From contig NW_024882305.1 of the NCBI RefSeq assembly GCF_019059575.1, positions 236,001 to 300,000 of the forward strand: a DNA stretch of 64,000 nucleotides, given 5' to 3'. Numbering within the stretch: the first letter of the stretch is position 1; every line of letters starts with the position of its first letter. The stretch comes from Amphibalanus amphitrite. Its lineage: Eukaryota; Arthropoda; Thecostraca; Balanomorpha; Balanidae. The notes under the pieces are model-generated. The model had not been told where the DNA came from, searched no databases, and saw only the letters and a list, made by a program, of their open reading frames with translations. Position numbers and translations under genes: made by a program. Shown here in pieces: positions 30,101-43,400 of the stretch.

Positions 30101-32526
30101 GAGAGGCGGTGAGAGGCAGTGGGAGGCGATGAGAGGTTGTGACATGCAGTAAGAGGCGGTGAGAGGCAGTAGAGGCGGTGAGAGGCAGTCAGTGAGCAGA
30201 GGCAGGCAGTCAGAGGCAGGACAGGAGGCAGTGAGAGGCAGTGAGAGGCGGCGAGAGGTGGTGAGAGGTAGTGGCATGCGGTGAGAGGCAGTAGAGGCGA
30301 TGAGAGGCAGTCACTGAGCAGAGGTAGGCAGTCAGAGGCAGGGCAGGAGGCAGTGAGAGGCGGCGAGAGGTGGTGAGAGGCAGTGACATGCAGTGAGAGG
30401 CGGTGAGAGGCAGTGAGAGACAATGAGAGGCGGTGAGAGGCGGTGAGAGGCGGTGGAAGGCGCTGAGAGGCTGTGACATGCAGTGAGAGGCGGCGAGAGG
30501 CAGTGAGAGGAAGTCATTGAGCAGAGGCAGGCAGCCAGAGGCAGGGAAGGAGGCAGTGAGAAGAGGTGAGAGGCAGTGAGAGGCAGAGAGAGGCGGCGAG
30601 AGGCGGTGAGAGCCAGTGACATGCAGTGAGAGGCAGTGAGAGGAAGTTAGAGGCAATGAGAGGCGGTGAGAGGTAGTGAGAGGCGGTGAGAGGCAGTCAG
30701 TGAGCAGAGGCAGGCAGTCAGAGGCAGGGCAGGAAGCAGTGAGAGGCGGTGAGAGGCGGCGAGAGGTGGTGGGAGGTAGTGACATGCAGTGAGAGGCAGT
30801 GAGAGGCAGTGAGAAGCAGTGAGAGGCAGTGAGAGGTGGTGAGTGGCGATGAGAGGCGGTGAGGGGCGGTGAGAGGCGGTGAGAGGGGTCAGTTTGCAGA
30901 GGCAGGTAGTCAGAGGCAGGGAAGGAGGCAGTGAGAAGAGGTGAGAGGCATTGAGAGGCGGTGAGAGGCGGCGAGAGGCGGTGAGAGGCAGTGACATGCA
31001 GTGAGAGGCAGTGAGAGGAAATTAGAGGCAATGAGAGGCAGTGAGAGGCAGTGAGAGGCAGTGAGAGGCGGTGAGAGGCAGTGAGAGGCAGTGAGAGGCG
31101 GTGAGAGGCGGCGAGAGGCAGTGAAAGGCGGTGAGAGGCAGTGAGACGCGGCGAGAGGCAGAAAGAGAGGCGGCGAGAGGCGGTGAGAGCCAGTGACATG
31201 CAGTGAGAGGCAGTGAGAGGAAGTTAGAGGCAATGAGAGGCGGTGAGAGGTAGTGAGAGGCGGTGAGAGGCAGTCAGTGAGCAGAGGCAGGCAGTCAGAG
31301 GCAGGGCAGGAGGCAGTGAGAGGCGGTGAGAGGCGGCGAGAAGTGGTGGGAGGTAGTGACATGCAGTGAGAGGCAGTGAGAGGCGGTGAGAAGCAGTGAG
31401 AGGCAGTGAGAGGTGGTGAGTGGCGATGAGAGGCGGTGAGGGGCGGTGAGAGGCGGTGAGAGGGGTCAGTGAGCAGAGGCAGGTAGTCAGAGGCAGGGAA
31501 GGAGGCAGTGAGAGGAAGTTAGAAGGCAATGAGAGGCAGTGAGAGGCAGTAAAGGCGGTGAGAGGCAGTCAGTGAGCAGAGGCAGGCAGTCAGAGGCAGG
31601 GCAGGAGGCATTGAGAGGCAGTGAGAGGCAGTGAGAGGCGCGAGAGGTGGTGAGAGGTAGTGACATGCAGTGAGAGGCGATGAGAGGCGGTGAGAAGCAG
31701 TGAGAGGCGGTGTGAGGCAGTAGAGGCGGTGAGAGGCAGTCAGTGAGCAGAGGCAGGCAGTCAGAGGCAGGGCAGGAGGCAGTGAGAGGCAGTGAGAGGC
31801 GGTGAGAGGCAGTGAGAGGTTGTGAGAGGCAGTCCGTGAGCAGAGGAAGGCAGTGAGAGGCGGCGAGAGGCGGTGAGAGGCAGTGAGAGGCAGTAGAGGC
31901 GATGAGAGGCAGTCAGTGAGCAGAGGTAGGCAGTCAGAGGCAGGGCAGGAGGCAGGGCAGGAGGCAGTGAGAGGCAGTGAGAGGTGGTGAGAGGCAGTGA
32001 GAGGCGGCGAGAGGTGGTGAGAGGCAGTGACATGCAGTGAGAGGCAGTGAGAGGAAGTTAGAGGCAATGAGAGGCGGTGAGAGGTAGTGAGAGGCGGTGA
32101 GAGGCAGTCAGTGAGCAGAGGCAGGCAGTCAGAGGCAGGGCAGGAGGCAGTGAGAGGCGGTGAGAGGCGGCGAGAGGTGGTGGGAGGTAGTGACATGCAG
32201 TGAGAGGCAGTGAGAGGCGGTGAGAAGCAGTGAGAGGCAGTGAGAGGTGGTGAGTGGCGATGAGAGGCGGTGAGGGGCGGTGAGAGGCGGTGAGAGGAAG
32301 TCAGTGAGCAGAGGCAGGTAGTCAGAGGCAGGGAAGGAGGCAGTGAGAAGAGGTGAGAGGCGGCGAGAGGCGGTGAGAGGCAGTGAGAGGCAGTGAGAGG
32401 CGGTGAGAGGCAGTAGAGGCAGTCAGTGAGCAGAGGCAGGCAGTCAGAGGCAGGGCAGGAGGAAGTGAGAGGCGGTGAGAGCCGGTGGGAGGCAGTGAGA
32501 GGCAGTCAGTGAGGAGAGGAAGGCAG
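27146..32526. repeat. Degenerate 10-mer satellite (GTGAGAGGCR) with higher-order units
   Basis: 5.4 kb built from GTGAGAGGCA/GTGAGAGGCG decamers, interrupted every 80-200 bp by a longer motif CAGTCAGTGAGCAGAGGCAG followed by GCAGTCAGAGGCAGGG. Between 27431 and 27860 an exact 200 bp higher-order period is seen (AGCAGAGGTA at 27451, 27651 and 27851). The minus strand reads as long SLPLTASHRL-type frames without meaning. The GGGCA-like words within it suggest the pentamer array grew from the same seed. Confidence 0.95.
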
Positions 32527-32673
32527 GGGTTACATAACACCTGGAGTTACAGCATCCATATGAAAAACTCATACAAAAATTATGTGTGAATCAAGATTAT
32601 TTGACAAAAGCTGCTCATCTTTAGCAACTACCTACTTTGCTGGCTGGTACAGTTTGTTATATGTCACATCACC

Positions 32674-33150
32674 CTAGGCCCTCTTAAAGCTAGTTAGGTC
32701 AGGTGCGGTCGCAACATTTTCTGCGAGGCCATTCCAGATGACGATGAGAATACATTGGGTGGAGAAAGATTGTAGACGAACATCTGGTGTAGCATGTGGC
32801 ACGCATACCTTGTGACAATAGCCTTGAGTACAGTTCCAAAATTGGATAGTCTGCACATAGGAGCCTTCCTGCAACTGAATACAGAGGGGTGTTCGCGGGC
32901 ATCGTAAACTGCTGAGTTCACTGTGTGTGGTATGTACAGCAAGCTTAGGGGTAGGGGAAGGGTAACCGGTTCTGATGTCACAGCTGCATGCCATGCGGTG
33001 GACGGCCTGTGGCCAGTCCCGACCGACCACAGCAGTTGCTGTGTGCGGTGACGGAAGAATGGCTTAGGGACGCAGTGGGCGGAGCTTAGAGCTTGTGTAT
33101 GGTCCGACTGCACACAGGGCCCGTGAACAGCCCTCAGATAGGTCATAGGT
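32674..33150 (-). mobile_element. Degenerate non-LTR RT C terminus
   Basis: The minus strand carries FSTQCILIVIWNGLAENVAT followed by APDLTSFKRA, the WNGLP..V..A.....FK..L signature found at the very end of RT proteins of CR1/RTE-like elements. The preceding part is split over two frames. It abuts the satellite on its left. Confidence 0.6.
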
Positions 33151-33419
33151 ATGCATAGGTTTCAAAAGTACCTATAATAATCAGCTAGCATAAAAACTCA
33201 TTCTAAGAATTGTGGCTGATAACCCTGATTCTGAAGCCACGCCCATTCCATGGATCACACACATCATATCACCTTCACCTTAACTTACACACCACGGCAT
33301 GTTATATCAATATGTTATATGTATATACCTACACTCAAGGCCCTATATACCCTTACCCAAGATTTACCCTTACCTACACCATGGAACCCATGGGCCTACA
33401 CTACAAAATAAAATGAATA

Positions 33420-34140
33420 TGGCGCGGTGCCTATTTACACGCGTCAATTATGTCATTGATGCGCCACAACACCTACCTGTCAGCCATATTGGAAAACAAA
33501 TGCTCGTTTTTCTAAATACTCATTCTGGCTTTTCTAAGGCTTGCCGAGCTTAGAAAATTTTACCATTAAATTCAGAAGACAAAGTTGAGGGGTGATTTGA
33601 ATTTTAACAAAAATTGAAGGGGTCCGCTCTCAAATGACCTTGACCTTTGACCCCTCATATCTCAGCCCCCAGAGCTTGCCGAACTTAGATAATTTAGGAT
33701 ATTAATAATGAAGTCTAGATGCATCAGCTCACAAAATTTCATTAAAATCTGAGGGGTCCGCTGTAAAAGGGTCACGTGACCTCCACGTGGCTGCAAACTT
33801 TGACCTGACCTAACTTCCAGGTCAGGGCTTGCCGGGCTTAGATTTTATGCCCATCGTGCTCAGCAGGTCAACTTGCATCTGTGTGCAAATTTTGAGGTAA
33901 TTCTGAGGGGTCCGCCCTCAATGACCTTGAACTTTGACCCCTGATATCTCAGCCCCCAGGGCTTGCCGAGCTTAGATAATTTTATTCTGTGATGACCAGG
34001 TCATGCTGAGTGGCTGGTGTAAATTTGGTGAGATTCTAAGGGGTCCGTTTTTATCATTTTTTCCATCGAATATGAATTTCGAATCTGAATTTGAATTTGA
34101 AGCTAAGTATATAAACGTTTTGTCAGTGCCTGACAAATAT
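33420..34140 (-). repeat. AGGTCA-rich repeat, copy 2 (inverted relative to 20745-21440)
   Basis: Reverse-complement copy of the 20745-21440 repeat, with the same modules (GCTTGCCGAGCTTAGA, TGACCTTGACCTTTGACCCC, AGGGGTCCGC). The two copies flank the Sin3-like fragment and the satellite. Confidence 0.85.
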
Positions 34141-34470
34141 TTATATTTTAAATCACGCTCTTCAGCTGTCAAGTGAGCTCCAAATGGCCTAAATTGTCAG
34201 CTGTTTATCATCCTAGGTCAGCTCAAGGTCACAGACGTCAGCTGAAGAAAGTGGTGACCATTGGCCCTGTGTTGAGCGGACAAACCGGTGTTACCTAGTA
34301 TTCTATGTACCGTGAATTGTATCAAACAGATTTTTGGTGTACTTTTATTATCTTTTTGAATATTTGTATATTATTTATTGGTCGCAATCCAGCAACCAAC
34401 ATATCACTGCTTCTTTCATTGGTCGAGAGACCACGATTTTCTGTCGTTTCTCGTTTTTTATTACCTAATA

Positions 34471-37400
34471 ATGGGACGCAAGAAGAAGAAGCAGCAGAAG
34501 CCATGGTGCTGGTATCCTTTATGATTAGATGCATTTGTTTTGTGCAATATTGCCCTTTAACCCTCCCCCGTATTGGTGTTTCTACTTTCTACAGCCGCGA
34601 ACGTATAAAGGGGGAGGGGGATCGTTGGACCTTTCACACAGTTCCGTGCTTCTATCCTCGGGATACAGAAATCCTTGGTATTTATTTACTTTAGGTCTGC
34701 AAAACAGAGGGGTAAATAAAAGTCATTCACACGATACTCTAAGACCTCCTGATTTCATTTCTGATACTTATTCCTTCTAGAAACCAATTTAAAAGCACCA
34801 GTACACTAGTAACACCAGTATCACCACCAACGGCCCCACCTCCGACCGGAACTGCACGTGTCAAAAGACCGTCTGCGCGGCGCACCCGCTACAAATGGTC
34901 CAACCAAGGTTGAGCGAAGTTACGGATGATAATAAATTTTATATCCTATAATCCTTGGATATAAGGATTTGGTAAATATTTACCAAATCCTTCTCCTCCA
35001 AGCCGCAGTCCCTTCCGGGCTGGACAGGCAACTTTATTCCATGCGGGCTGCTCCCGAGGGAGCGCACCCCGTAGCCGGGTACAGTGAGTACCTTGGGGCT
35101 GAGTGGTCTGTCCTCTGGATGGGCTCAGCCCTGGTGACTCACTAGAGTGCCTGCCCAGACCAATGTCTCCCCCTATTATCCTATCAGCCTCCTGGCTCTG
35201 AAATGGTTCATTGGACCGAAAGGGCCTAACCCAACAAATAAAAAATAGTTGAACCTCCCCTTCCTGTTTCGCCCCTCATTGAGCTAGAGCTTCACAGAAA
35301 AACAAGCTTGCTGCCAGTGATGAGAGGAAGCTGATGATACCCAATTGTAAGGTCCTAGGTCATTGGTTGACCTTCCAGGTCAGGTCAATGACCCAAAAGT
35401 TGGGAAAATCTGAACCTGTTAGAACATCATAAAGTGTGGCTGCTATGGGGTTTTTCGGGGTGCTGAATGCTGATCACGAATATCATGTTAGTTTTGATCA
35501 CAGATGATGTCTTAATGCATTTAGGGCAGGTCGGGTCAGGTCAACCAGTAGGGGTCCTGCCGGGTATTGGTAGTAGGTGTCAGCCGCGCTCTGACAGCTT
35601 CGTAACATGTTACAAAGGCACCAAAACTACTTTGTAAACGTTCATATGGCTGCTAAATTCGAATTTAGCTCCAAAAACTGGCCTAGAAACATGCAAGACT
35701 CGAAAAAATGAACCAAGGTCATCAAAGGTCAATGACCTGAACCTTCAGGTGACCTTGACACCCACCCTAATGCATGGGACCAACATTTCACATGTTTGAA
35801 CGCTTGAAACCACGAAAAGACTGCAAATACGCGGCTAATTCGAGCCGACATACGCCGAATCGCGATTCCGGCCAAACATGGTCTCGAAAAGTAGGTCACA
35901 GGTCAAAGTTCATTTGGGTCAGGGTCATGAAATTTTCAGGGTAGGTGTAACATTGATCAACTCGAGGGTACTGAAAGTTTCGTCGCGATCGGCCGCTTTT
36001 TACGCGAGTTATTCGCGAAAAACCGAGGGGGGCTCGACCCCCCCCCCCCCCATACGGGCGAGGGTTAAACCTCAAACTCACACTGTTGTCTGTTTCACAC
36101 TGTTGTCTGACTCACACTGTTGTCAGCATTGTAAAATGGCTGCGGAGTCGGAGTCGGAGTCGGAGTCGGAGTCGGTCGTAGTCGACAGTTGTGACCGGAG
36201 TCGGAGTCGGAGTCGGAGTCGATTTTAGAAACCCGAGCCGGAGTCGGAGTCGGAGTCACCGAAAATCTGTCGACTCCCTAGCCCTGCTAGGTCTGCGGAG
36301 TCGGAGTCGGGAGTTGGAGTCGGTCGGAATCGACAATTCTGCCCGGAGTCGGAGTCGGATTCGGAGCTGGTTTTTGAAAGCCGGAGTCGGAGTCGGAGTC
36401 GGAGTCGCCGAAAATCCATCGACTCCGCAGCCCTGTTGTAAAATGCTTGTATGTTTCTCAACCATTTGCGCCCTGCATGTAGGTTACATCATTTTGATCT
36501 TTCAACTTTCTCAACTCAACTTGCCTCATTGCCAACGTCTATGTCAATGTGTGTTCTTTTTTTATAAATTTTGTCCGAACCTTTTGAATGGAAGGATTCA
36601 CAAGGACAGAGCTCCCGCTAAGCGAAGCTTGTTGCGTTGACCCTACCCTCTACCCTCCGATCGCGCAATTCCGGTTCTATGGCAGAATTTGGAGTCAAAA
36701 GTTTAACGTGCGCACATAGCCGCGCACGGCCGGTCCCCTCACTGACTTCGCCTGGCTATGGCCTGCCACCAACCGCAACCATACCTGTCAGGAGGCTCAT
36801 AAACTTCGAGCGCCCGTCGCGCCTCAAACCCGGACTGTTGTAACCGGCAACGCGTGCTCTCACCACGCGGAGTCCAATGAAACGAAACGAAGGCTCAGTA
36901 GGTACCTACCTATTTTATTTACAAAGTAGGTAGGTATATTTGAAATAATTCGCATTAAACATTAGAAATGTGTAAGGGCAACGGTTTGATCCAGGCAAGA
37001 TCAGTCTGCCACATATCAGGGAAATTGTCAACTTCCTGGAGACTCAAAACTTGATTCTTGAAATGAGAGGCTATCAAGAAGCTGATCGATTGCCTAGTGA
37101 TGCCAGTGTCGCCTAGGCTTCCATGTTGGGTTGGATATTGTGATTCAGTACATATTTTGTCAAATGAATCCGAACAGCTAGACAGACAGAACCCCTCTGC
37201 CCACTGCTAGGGGTATGTACAAAAATTTTGACTGTAAATGTGTCCAAAGCAGCTGACATGTCAAAAGAGCACTGTAAAAATCCTTAACCAGACAATCACA
37301 GGTACTGTAACCGTGAGTTTGATGACGAGAAGATTCTGATCCAGCATCAGAAGGCAAAGCACTTCAAATGTCATGTGTGCCACAAGAAACTGTACACGGG

Positions 37401-40400
37401 ACCGGGTCTATCCATTCACTGCATGCAGGTAAGTAACAGGGTTTCTCGGCTCTCACTGGATTCTCCTGAGCATGGGCCTTTGTCAGTGGTTGGAGCCAGT
37501 AGAGTTGGTACCGACTAGCGACGAAATACTAACACATCTGGAGTGTATGTCGTCCATTTTAGCATTGATTGATGTCAACAAACTTAAGTGTTGTTGATGA
37601 ACGAACAAAGCAAAGTAGCGTCTACCAAACCAGTAGGTATGCTAGCTGCTGCTAGAGACATGCTCTATCTGTCATTTTGTTGTCATTTTATCACTGGTCA
37701 CCAGCGACCCAAATTTAGGTCCATATTACCATTATCGACGGCGCATTTCCTCTCCGCAGGTTCACAAGGAAACAGTGGACAAAGTTCCCAATGCTCTGCC
37801 CAACCGGAACAATATCGAGATCGAGATCTACGGTATGGAAGGTATACCAGAGGAGGACGTGCGGGCACACGAGCAGAATCTGAAGAACAAGGGCAGCAAC
37901 AAAAACAACGACGATGATGGTAAGTTGCCCGACGTCCAAGACTTTGTGACTAGAAAACAACAACGTAAGACGGACCTTAGGGTTCTTATATTTCTACCAG
38001 TCAAAAAGGGCAGTCAATGTCGTGATAGGCTGTTTTAAATTAGTATCTTTTGTTCACTGGTCATGATTATTGACCATGCTGTGATGTTGAATCGATAGTT
38101 TTATAATCACTTTGTTATTACTTAATTTGTCTTGCGTCATGCCTGAAAAGTTTCCTAATAATTATGTCGTTAACGTAGTTTTCTTTGACGTCATTTCCAC
38201 TCGATGACGCCTCCAATGACGCCCCCCCCCCCCCTCAGATGACGACTCGAATCCAGCCGGCGGTCCGGCCGGCCCGTCTCGCTCGTCCCAACTGCACCCG
38301 TCCACCCAGCAGCCGTTCGGCGCCTTGCCCGGTATGGCAGGGCCCGGAGCGGCCGGCGCCGGGCCCCCCGGCATGGCCGGGCCCGGCATGATGAGGCCCA
38401 TGGGGCCCATGGGAGGAGGACCCGGCATGGGACCGTACGGCATGCATCCAGGGTAAGTGTGCTTGGGGAAAGTAAGAAGACGATGACCGATGTCGAATAA
38501 GTGTATACGTTTTGTAGACAGCTAACCCTGGTAATGTCAAATATACTTTGTAATTGCAAAATAATGGCGGTGATTAAGTTTGCGTCATTTTTTTTCCAGC
38601 TGCCTATAATATGAATAATCTCGGGATCATTTTGTGTATTTAATGTCTAATTTTACTGTGAATTACAGTTTGGTTTCAGTTATATGCTCTCATCTCATTG
38701 AAAGAATTACGGATTTTGAAATGCGATCATTCACCACTAGCGACTGGGAACCTATTTCAAGACTTGCAGCTTGTTACGAGTTTCACACCATCTCATCCAC
38801 CTGTTTCATTTCAGGGAAATCTGACCTCACCTCTCTCCATTCACAGCATGATGAACCAGATGGGCGGCATGGGACCCATGGGCCCGATGGGTCCGATGGG
38901 CCCCATGGGTGGCATGGGCCCGATGGGCGGCCGGCCCATGGGGATGCCCCCTGGTGGCCCGTCTCGGCCCCTGTTCCCGGCGGCTCAGGTGACTGCGGCT
39001 CAGCCCGGCTTCCCCGGACCTGGAGCGGGCATGGATAGCGGGCCGCGGCCGGCCTTCCCTGCCTATAGGTGAGTTGGGTGGGGTGGGGTGTTCGTTGACG
39101 GGAAAGCTGGGCTTACGGCATGGATGAGAAATGCTACATTTTGATCCCTGCTTACCGTCATCTCGCCTTAGGGCTATGTGTGGAAGGTTATCCGCCGATG
39201 GGTTGGACAATATTGGTGGATAGGTCTTTTTTCTTCTTAAGATTATGATGTCTTTCACTGTCATCATATCCGGGGCTTGTGCCTTTTTCGTTCGACAATT
39301 ATTTGATCATAGACCTCTGTATACCGAGGTCTATGATTTACTGTCACCTAATCACTAACTGATAAAATAACTGATTATACTGTCACGCCATTTTCATGAC
39401 GTGAACAATTAACATCTCTCACGGGAGCATCTGCACGCGCCACGTGCAGGTGCTCCCCCATCACACCGCATCGGTTCGGCGGATGGTGGCCATCAATTTC
39501 AATGAATGGGGCTATGCGGGGGTGAATGAATGGATGTGGTAGGTAAACCGACTCTCGAGTTATAAAACATTTACTATTAGGGCCGTTGTGGTCATGGTCA
39601 GATTTCTGTGTCCAGTCCAGGTCTACAGAGGTCTATGATTCGATACGTTTCGTTACATACGTTGGTATGCATTTTGTAATGCATGCTGTTTTTCATTACG
39701 AAGTTGAAGTGGGATTCGATTGGAGTCGACAGATCTACCCGGAGTCGGAGTCACAGTCGTCAAAATTTTACCGACACCGACTCCAGGGTCAGAGACGACA
39801 TTGCATGGCTCAAAGTCATTCCCCACACGTAGTTTACGGAAAATGTTGCGTTCGTTGACCTTTCCAAGAAAGATTTTGTCGAAGCTAAGCCGGCCATACT
39901 CTGGTTTCGGACCATATTTTTAAGCTTGAAAGGCAGAAGAATGCTTCTGCGCCAGAACCTGCTTTTAGTTCACTTTGTGTTATTTATTAATATATTTGCA
40001 ACGTAAGTCCGTGGAACGCGGAAGGCATTGTTTCAGGCAGGGTGAAACTCGGCTCCGACATGAACTTAAGTCGTATGATGTGAACTTTAAGAGAGATGTC
40101 CGGAGTCTGGGCTTAAGTCGGAGTTGGACTCGGGGTCGATTTTTGAAGCCGGGGTCAGAGTCTCTAAAAATCCTTAGGCTCCGCTGTCCTGCTGAGATAC
40201 TTGTTTCTGATCCACAATTACTGCGTATATTTCGTGACATTTTGCTTATTTTGAACGTCATTTATACTGTATATTACCGATGCTACTAGCATTTCATGTC
40301 TTGCCGATAACTGTCGTCAGCCTTAGATGTCAACCTTGAGTGTCAACCTTAAGTGTCATTTGTCAACCTTAGGTGTCAAGTGTCAACCTTACCGCCGATG

Positions 40401-43400
40401 ACTGTCAACCTTAGTGCAACCACCGAGTACCGACAATGACCACGTACTACTGACCTCTATGTGACCGTGGCCTGTTCCCCTGACCTGTGACCTTTACCTA
40501 CACCCTCTTATTCTGCTTCCACAGCCAGCCGTCGGCCACAGTAACCCGTCCGGGCGCTCCGGTGGTGGGAGCTGCCTCGGTCCCCGTCCAGGGAGTGTCA
40601 TCCGTGCCCTCCATGGGCGGGCCGGGCGGCGCCCCGGTACCCACCGCGTCAGAGATCAGCAGAAAACCGGCGCTGATACAGCAGGGAGGCGCCACCAGCA
40701 AGATTGTCCATCCTGAGCAGGATATCTCGCTGGTGAGAGACAAGGGGATGAACAGAAACAGACGGATGCACAAACAGGGACAGACTGAGGGAGTCGCTGG
40801 TTTATTGCTGGTGATATTGCAAGGAAGGAAAATGGATAGAGGGCTGTAGCCGGATCTTTGTTACCCCCTGCTACCTTGCAACCACCCTGTTTTATGCCTG
40901 TTGCCTCGTTCACGGCATCCCAGCGTAACTTTCGTTCTGTATCACTCCATTGCTCAGTGTTGGAGTCCTTGGAGGAGCGTGTAAGATTGGTACTGGAAAC
41001 CCATGTTCGTGCCTTCAATCGTGTATATGCATGATTGTCTTGTTGACCCGGATATTATCCCGCTGTTACTCTGTTGCTACCCCCTTTTCCCGTGTCCCCA
41101 GGAGGAGCGTCATGCCCAGCTGGCCCACTGTTACCCCGACATTACCCGCACCCTTCCCCCTCTTATTCCCAGGAGGAGCGTCGCGCCCAGTTGGCCCGCC
41201 TGGTCTATTACCCCGACATCACTCCATTCTTATCCTGATATTAACCCGTTGTTTACCCCCTTCCCCCTCTCGTCCGCAGGAGGAGCGTCGCGCCCAGCTC
41301 GCCCGCTACCGTCAGCCCCAGGGCCGCGGCGGTCCGGGCGCCGCCCACCAGCCCGGCCAGGGTGGTCCGATGGGAGGCGGACACCCACAGGGCGGTCCGA
41401 TGGGCGGCGGACACCCGCAAGGTGGAGGTATGGGCGGTCCGCGGCCGCCCCACCATATGCAGCAGGTGAGGAGAATGGGAGTGAGGGGCGGGGGAGAGAC
41501 TGGGATGGTGGGAGAGACAGAGATGGAGGGACAGGAGAAAGTGAGACTGAAGGAACGGGAGGGGTTGAGGAGAGTGAAGGGACTGAGAGGGACTGGAATG
41601 AGGGGGACTGAGGCCGGACTGAATCCGAGAGATAGGAGGACGGAGACTTAGGGGATGGAAGGGTCTGAGACTGAGACTGAGGGGGTGGCAGGCAGTGAAG
41701 AAGAGACTGAAGTTGAGAGGAATGTTCGAAGTTTTATCGACTCTTCCAGCTGCAGGAGTGGCATTATTGGTGGGTCGACTCTATTTGGATCATCTCTCAA
41801 ACCTCGGCTGTCTCGAGCTGTCAGCCCCACGAGTGGAGCTCACCGGAGAAACCGCCGCCCCGGTTGAACTGTCTCGGGTGTTTGAAGTTAAATACGAGTT
41901 GAAGTGCTGATGGGTTCGCCAGGCGACGCATTTGTGGGTGTTAAAGGTGTCATGCGACGGCCTGGTGGTTTCCTAAGAAGCGATTTTATTTGATCATTTT
42001 GCATTTGGCTCGATGCTGAAATAACGCCTGCTAAAGTATGCTTTTTAGTTTCCGGTTATGTTTATTTTTACCCGTGGTTGGCGTCACATGCGTTGCTACT
42101 GGTGATTTGTCGTCCAATTAAACACTCCAACTCTGTTCGACCGTGACACTAGTCAGTTCGCCCAGTCTCCGCCAGACGGTGCTAGTGTCGCCTGTTGCCA
42201 CGGTACTGCAGAATGCCGCCAGCGACCATTGATCCCTGAACAACCGCTCTGTTGCAAGTTATATAACCTCGCCCATTTGACACGTGTGTTCATTCGAGCC
42301 CCGCCCTTGTCTGGGGAGACGCCACTAGCGCCGCCCGCGGCCGTCGGTGTAACACTAGTTTGTTTCTCTGCCGACAGATGGGGATGATGCGCCCGGGCGG
42401 GCCGCAGCCTGGTTTGCTGGGCGCCCGGCCGCCTGGAATGGCTGGAGGTGAGTGTAGAAAGGCAGGCTGAGCCGCCTCTAGAACAGCACTTATTGCTGCC
42501 AAAGTTGGTCACAAAGGCACTTAATGCCACCAGTAGCGCATTAATTAAATTAAATAATTGTATTCATGGCACCATCAAAGCAGGAAACGGATTTTCCGCG
42601 GAGATCTCTTGAGGCCGGTTTTCCCGGCATTTCTATGGAACAAACGGGTCGTTATGTAACAACTGATACATGTTTTCCGGATTTGTGGTCATAACGAAAC
42701 GAAACGTTGAGTATGGACGAGGTTCCGTGTAGAATTGCTTTCAGTTCTGTGACGTTGGTTATATGGAATGTTTGCAGCTATGCTCATGTTTAGGTGATAT
42801 CGTGTGATAGCGGGTAGTGTGTAATAGTTAGAGGTGCATCTCATATTGTCTTAGAGAAGGCTCATAGGCTCATAGGCTCACAGGCACTTTTGCTATTTGA
42901 ACTCGGATGTGCAGACTACGGTATTCGAATGTCATGTTCTATGTTATGCGTCGCAGAACTTGCCATCAGGCAGGTCATTGACATTGTTTCGTGACTGCTG
43001 AGGGGATTTACTCCCAAAGCTTCGCACTATTTCCTTATCAACGTTTCTTACAAGATGCTAATCGTCCCGACATCGATTTAGTAGCGGAATAACGTCAAGG
43101 CGCATGAAATGTGCGGCTGCGTCCGTTATTGGCGTAGATATTGTGATACAGCGTTATTTCTGATGTTTACAAGCAACCGTGTCGAATAAGCTTTCGAAAC
43201 ATGTTACGTAAGACACGTGAGGCGCGGGCTTTAACACATTTTTAGTGATTTTGTCATGCAAGTTATAACTGCACATGCCAGTCGGACCTTACTGACGATT
43301 TTCATTATGTTAGCAGGTGTGTTTTCCTGTATTATGCGCTTGCGATGCATCTTGCAGAACTGCTGGGATATGATATAGTACATTTAGCTGCCGAACCTGG

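Noticed and set aside
25336-32526. CRISPR-like array
   Set aside because: Units are adjacent without spacers, and the DNA is eukaryotic.
27880-32540. Many minus-strand frames rich in SLPLTASHRL
   Set aside because: Generated by the decamer satellite; they shift frame freely with the repeat and have no gene structure.
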